The notes under the pieces were generated by a model. That model was not told the origin of the DNA, ran no database searches, and saw only the letters and a program-made list of their open reading frames with translations. The position numbers and the translations under genes are program-made. A stretch of 17,150 nucleotides of DNA, taken from Coemansia sp. RSA 1804. Its lineage: Eukaryota > Kickxellomycota > Kickxellomycetes > Kickxellales > Kickxellaceae. Location: positions 1 through 17,150 of the forward strand of contig JANBTH010000450.1 of NCBI GenBank assembly GCA_027578815.1, read 5' to 3'. Shown one piece after another: positions 17,000 to 17,150 of the stretch; the stretch's first letter is position 1, and each line of letters opens with the position of its first letter.

Positions 17000-17150
17000 A
17001 TGGATTCTTTTACCGACTCTGTCACCTCACAGGTTACATACCTTACTGGCAATGAAACTCCTCTATCCGTTTACAATATTGCAATAGGATACTGGTACAA
17101 GAATGACACTCAGGGCTCTCCAAATGAGTTTATGCCATCTAAATTGCTAA
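17000..17150 (+). CDS. N-terminal fragment of a duplicated gene, right copy, runs off the window
   Basis: The ATG at 17000 opens 50 codons to the window edge. The peptide begins MDSFTDSVTSQVTYLTGNE and ends FMPSKLL. It differs from the left copy at residue 2 (Asp for Glu) and in the stretch 20-25 (TPLSVY for FELSTS), and is otherwise identical at the protein level. The two genes point outward from a 17-kb interior. Family unknown; a BAHD-like acyltransferase is a weak guess for the same reason as the left copy. Confidence 0.7.
   Translation, partial: MDSFTDSVTSQVTYLTGNETPLSVYNIAIGYWYKNDTQGSPNEFMPSKLL

Larger units (their letters stand above)
16605..17150. repeat. Inverted duplication, right arm (partner 1 to about 540)
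   Basis: This is the reverse-complement partner of the left arm. Long matched blocks include the outer 77 identical bases, the start-codon region, an AT-rich promoter block (16934-16980 against about 171-217), the TATA-like box, and GCAGTT/TAGAGTATGCAG text at 16789-16800 against 352-363. The inner border is blurred by divergence. Confidence 0.85.

Noticed and set aside
1..17150. Giant transposon (Starship- or Maverick-like) with terminal inverted repeats
   Set aside because: The terminal repeats are coding 5' ends and promoters of a duplicated gene, the identical part is exactly 77 bases, and there is no transposase, recombinase, polymerase or capsid-type gene inside. Gene duplication plus assembly collapse explains it better.

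Overview
The window looks like nuclear DNA of a fungus. The genes are compact and nearly intronless, coding DNA is GC-rich, spacers are AT- and pyrimidine-rich, and the products include a fungal-type neutral trehalase with a PKA-like N-terminal site and a CSC1/RSN1-type membrane protein. An NDUFAF4-like complex I factor and an IFRD-family protein point away from budding yeast and towards an early-diverging lineage. Kickxellomycotina is my guess; nothing in the sequence proves it.

The two ends are inverted copies of each other. About 540 bp at each end are homologous. Each end carries the promoter and first 50 codons of the same gene, and the genes run outward off both edges. The outermost 77 bases are identical and the first mismatch is at base 78. 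This looks like a whole contig that stops where two near-identical paralogues collapse in a k=77 assembly graph, not a transposon with terminal repeats.

Layout from left to right: left paralogue (minus, partial); spacer with a degraded coding frame at 705-1019; UBASH3/Sts-like histidine phosphatase (plus, 1634-2557); mitochondrial ribosomal protein uS7m (minus, 2717-3343); a shared divergent promoter; a probable NDUFAF4-like complex I assembly factor (plus, 3791-4360); IFRD-family protein (plus, 4904-6388); a 3.8-kb gene-poor AT-rich stretch with microsatellites, G-quadruplex-type tracts and weak minus-strand ORFs; neutral trehalase with one intron (plus, 10230-12962); CSC1/OSCA/TMEM63-type channel (minus, 13308-16151); right paralogue (plus, partial).

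The genes do not form one pathway. uS7m and the NDUFAF4-like gene share a head-to-head promoter, and both would serve mitochondrial respiratory function. Trehalase (stress sugar turnover, with CCCCT stress-type motifs upstream) and the CSC1-type channel (osmo- or mechanosensitive family) are convergent neighbours with a loose link to osmotic stress.
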